Positions 61,827 through 64,000 of a DNA stretch of 64,000 nucleotides are shown here, one piece after another. Origin of the DNA: Haloarchaeobius sp. HME9146 (GTDB lineage: Archaea > Halobacteriota > Halobacteria > Halobacteriales > Natrialbaceae). The notes under the pieces were generated by a model. That model was not told the origin of the DNA. It did no database searches and saw only the letters and a program-made list of their open reading frames with translations. Numbering within the stretch: the stretch's first letter is position 1; each line of letters opens with the position of its first letter. The translations under genes were made by a program, and so were the position numbers. The stretch lies in assembly GCF_025399835.1 (NCBI RefSeq), contig NZ_JAODVR010000001.1, positions 1,302,001-1,366,000 on the forward strand, given 5' to 3'.

Positions 61827-61848
61827 CCTAGTGGTATTACCTAGTAAT
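61826..61848. promoter_or_regulatory. candidate ThiR operator of thiC
   Basis: Two direct repeats, ACCTAGTGGT (61826-61835) and ACCTAGTAAT (61839-61848), are offset by 13 bases and fill the space from TATA to ATG. The same arrangement occurs at thi4 (19309-19331). Confidence 0.65.
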
Positions 61849-61851
61849 CAC

Positions 61852-63270
61852 ATGACGGAGCTCCGCGCCGCCCGGAACGGTATCGTCACGCCAGCGATGG
61901 AACGCGTCGCCGAACGAGAGCAGGTCTCGCCCGGATTCGTCCGTGAGCAGGTCGCCGAGGGACAGGCGGTCATCCCCTGCAACCAGCACCACGACGCGCT
62001 CGACCCGATGGTGATCGGTCGCGAGTTCGCCACCAAGGTGAACGCGAACATCGGCAACAGCGAGGACTCGAGCGACCCCGACGAGGAACTACGCAAGCTG
62101 CACACCGCGGTCCACCACGGGGCGGACACGGTGATGGACCTCTCGACGGGGAGCGACCTCGACGCCATCAGGCAGACGAATCTCTGTCACTCGCCGGTTC
62201 CCATCGGGACGGTGCCGCTCTACGAGGCGCTCAAGCGCGCCGGGGGCAGCCCCGAGGACATCACACCCGAGGTCCTGTGCTCGGTCGTCGAGAAACAGGC
62301 GAAACAGGGCGTGGACTACATGACCATCCACGCAGGAATCCTGCTTGAGCACCTGCCACTGACCGACGGGCGCGTCACGGGCATCGTCTCTCGCGGCGGG
62401 TCCATCATGGCATCGTGGATGGAGGCCCACAGCGAGCAGAACCCCCTCTTTACGCACTTCGACGACCTCTGCGAGATATTCGCGGAACACGACGTCACGG
62501 TCAGCCTCGGCGACAGCCTGCGCCCTGGCTGTCTCGCCGACGCCTGCGACGACGCCCAGTACGCTGAACTCGACACCCTCGGGCAGCTCACCCGACAGGC
62601 CTGGCGACACGACGTGCAGGTCATGGTCGAGGGGCCTGGTCACGTCCCGATGCACAAGGTCCGCGAGAACGTCGAGCGCCAGCAGGAAGTCTGCGATGGC
62701 GCGCCCTTCTACGTTCTCGGCCCACTCGTGACCGACGTGGCACCCGGCTACGACCACATCAGCAGCGCTATCGGGGGCGCCATCGCGGCCGAGGCCGGCG
62801 CGGCGATGCTCTGCTACGTCACGCCCAAGGAACACCTCGGCCTGCCAGAGGAGCAGGACGTGCGGGACGGCCTCGCGGCGTACCGTATCGCGGCCCACTC
62901 CGCGGACGTGGCCGCGGGCCGGGAAGGTGCCCGCGACTGGGACGACGCGCTCTCGGCGGCCCGGTACGAGTTCGACTGGCGCGAGCAGTTCCGCCTCGCG
63001 CTCGACCCGGAACGCGCCCGCGACTTCCACGACCAGACCCTGCCCGGCGACAACTACAAGGAGGCCCGCTTCTGCTCGATGTGCGGCGTCGAGTTCTGTT
63101 CGATGCGTATCGATCAGGACGCCAGGGCGAACAGCGACCGGGAGCGTCGCGTGGAGGTCCCGGACCTGGCCGATTCACCCGCCGCGGCGGTGAACCAGCC
63201 ACCGGTCGGGACCCACGAAGGGGCCGACGTACCGGAACAGGGCCCAGAGGAGTTCGTAGAGCAGGACTGA
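61852..63270 (+). CDS. thiC: phosphomethylpyrimidine synthase ThiC
   Basis: A 472-residue radical SAM enzyme that converts aminoimidazole ribotide to hydroxymethylpyrimidine phosphate. Motifs: [79 protein letters not shown], and the C-terminal iron-sulfur cluster ligands in [17 protein letters not shown] (C-x2-C-x4-C). About 50 residues of acidic tail follow. ATG 61852 is set by the TATA spacing and by the ThiR-like repeats, which end 3 bases before it. No TPP riboswitch is expected in a leaderless transcript. Confidence 0.95.
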   Translation: MTELRAARNGIVTPAMERVAEREQVSPGFVREQVAEGQAVIPCNQHHDALDPMVIGREFATKVNANIGNSEDSSDPDEELRKLHTAVHHGADTVMDLSTGSDLDAIRQTNLCHSPVPIGTVPLYEALKRAGGSPEDITPEVLCSVVEKQAKQGVDYMTIHAGILLEHLPLTDGRVTGIVSRGGSIMASWMEAHSEQNPLFTHFDDLCEIFAEHDVTVSLGDSLRPGCLADACDDAQYAELDTLGQLTRQAWRHDVQVMVEGPGHVPMHKVRENVERQQEVCDGAPFYVLGPLVTDVAPGYDHISSAIGGAIAAEAGAAMLCYVTPKEHLGLPEEQDVRDGLAAYRIAAHSADVAAGREGARDWDDALSAARYEFDWREQFRLALDPERARDFHDQTLPGDNYKEARFCSMCGVEFCSMRIDQDARANSDRERRVEVPDLADSPAAAVNQPPVGTHEGADVPEQGPEEFVEQD

Positions 63271-63341
63271 CCTCGACAGGGCGATCTCGCTTCGCGCACC
63301 TCACCGGATGAATTGATATGTCCTCCGGCGCGACAGCCGGT

Positions 63342-64000
63342 ATGGACGACGCCCTCCCTCGCAGACGCATCCTCCGCGCCCTCGCGGCGACCGGCACGGT
63401 CGCCCTCGCCGGCTGTTCCGGCGGCGGAGCCGAGACGGAGACCACGACCCGACCCGGGACCGACACGACGCTTCCGACCGGCACGCCCACCGCAACGGAC
63501 ACCGGGACCACCCGGCAGCCCACCACCGAAGCGCTCTCCCCCGAAGAACTGACGACCCGCGCCCGCGAACTCACCCTCGACCTCGGCAACGGTGCGTACG
63601 ACAGCCTCACCGACGAGTTCGTCGGGCAGGCCGCAGAGCAGGTCTCTGCTGATGTGCTCCGGCAGGCGTGGACGACACAGACCAGCGGGAAGGGCGAGTT
63701 CACCGGCATCGCCAGCGCCGACTACGCGGAACAGAACGGGGTCCAGCTCGTCGTGGTGCGCGCGACCTTCCAGAGCGGCGTCCTGCTCGTCAACTGGGCC
63801 TTCGACGACGCGGGCGGCGTGGTCGGACTGCGGCTGAATCAGCCGTCCTCCGCGTGGGGCGCGCCCGAGTACGCGGACCAGTCCAGTTTCACCGAATCCG
63901 AACTCACGCTCCCGTCTCCGGCCTGTGACCTCGGCGCGACGCTTTCGATGCCGACCGGCTCGGGACAGGTGCCCGGCGTCGTACTGGTCCACGGCTCCGG
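63342..64000 (+). CDS. lipoprotein alpha/beta hydrolase with DUF3887-like domain (cut by window end)
   Basis: The first 219 codons of a lipoprotein; the reading frame is open to the window end. MDDALPRRRILRALAATGTVALAGC has a Tat-like head and an AGC lipobox (Cys25), then a Thr-rich linker. Residues about 60-185 resemble the DUF3887 domain (ELTTRARELTLDLGNGAYDSL...). The tail LPSPACDLGATLSMPTGSGQVPGVVLVHGSG reaches the oxyanion region of an alpha/beta hydrolase, as in the intact protein at 21756-23054. Start 63342 is chosen over an in-frame ATG at 63318 from the TATA-like AATTGATAT at 63311-63319. Confidence 0.8.
   Translation, partial: MDDALPRRRILRALAATGTVALAGCSGGGAETETTTRPGTDTTLPTGTPTATDTGTTRQPTTEALSPEELTTRARELTLDLGNGAYDSLTDEFVGQAAEQVSADVLRQAWTTQTSGKGEFTGIASADYAEQNGVQLVVVRATFQSGVLLVNWAFDDAGGVVGLRLNQPSSAWGAPEYADQSSFTESELTLPSPACDLGATLSMPTGSGQVPGVVLVHGS

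Noticed and set aside
61774-61851. TPP riboswitch before thiC
   Set aside because: The TATA-like element is about 29 bases from the ATG, so there is almost no leader RNA to fold. The thi4 gene has the same arrangement.

Overview
The window is a piece of a haloarchaeal (class Halobacteria) chromosome. The evidence is high G+C coding DNA, very acidic predicted proteins, Tat-type (twin-arginine) lipoprotein signals, and many genes whose ATG lies about 25-30 bases behind a TATA-like element, as in leaderless archaeal transcripts. The gene content is archaeal: pantoate kinase and phosphopantothenate synthetase, GGGP synthase, Pth2, TruD, ThiR, HTH_10 (bacterio-opsin-activator type) regulators and archaeal SMC/ScpA. 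The genus cannot be told from the sequence. I recognise 60 genes, two of them cut by the window ends. I found no rRNA, tRNA, CRISPR array, transposase or prophage.

Layout. 0-2 kb: the end of a DUF58-type gene, a polytopic membrane protein and a convergent MoxR ATPase. 2-9.5 kb: one minus-strand operon for a type IV pilus-like machine (PilB-type ATPase, PilC-type membrane protein, five short pilin-like proteins). 9.6-13.6 kb: a Tat-exported protein, a DUF2103-type protein, TruD, Pth2 and a lipoprotein. 13.7-18.3 kb: YIP1-type membrane protein, dCTP deaminase, the thiamine repressor ThiR, a methyltransferase and a SagB-type flavoprotein. 18.3-24.6 kb: Thi4, small unknown proteins, a two-gene unknown operon, a small Tat protein, an alpha/beta hydrolase and a cytochrome P450. 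24.6-30.8 kb: the two archaeal CoA enzymes, separated by a giant DUF1508-repeat membrane protein and a PQQ-like propeller lipoprotein. 30.9-40.7 kb: AspRS, an HTH_10 regulator, GGGP synthase, an orphan Eco57I-type methylase, a lipoprotein and topoisomerase I. 40.9-46.4 kb: a sensor kinase, an AT-richer pair of membrane proteins, GatB and a lipoprotein. 46.5-51.6 kb: a coiled-coil protein, SMC and ScpA. 51.9-61.8 kb: HTH_10 regulator, HEAT-repeat protein, MTAP, PQQ-like protein, MATE exporter, HD hydrolase, arylsulfotransferase-like protein, phosphoribosyltransferase and GNAT acetyltransferase. 61.8-64 kb: ThiC and a truncated hydrolase lipoprotein.

How genes work together. ThiR (15.1 kb), Thi4 (19.3 kb) and ThiC (61.9 kb) form the core of a thiamine regulon. 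Both thi4 and thiC carry the same arrangement between TATA box and ATG: two ACC(T/A)AGT repeats spaced exactly 13 bases. This is the best-supported regulatory finding here. AspRS and GatB are both parts of indirect Asn-tRNA formation. PoK and PPS are consecutive steps to CoA. SMC and ScpA are translationally coupled chromosome-organisation subunits.

Other points of interest: a 13-repeat DUF1508 membrane protein; a palindromic 48-bp in-frame block inside Thi4, with similar small hairpins in the ScpA start and beside aspS; three tandem 28-bp repeats just upstream of the gatB promoter; and candidate operator palindromes at pilB, the MATE gene and an HTH_10 regulator gene.
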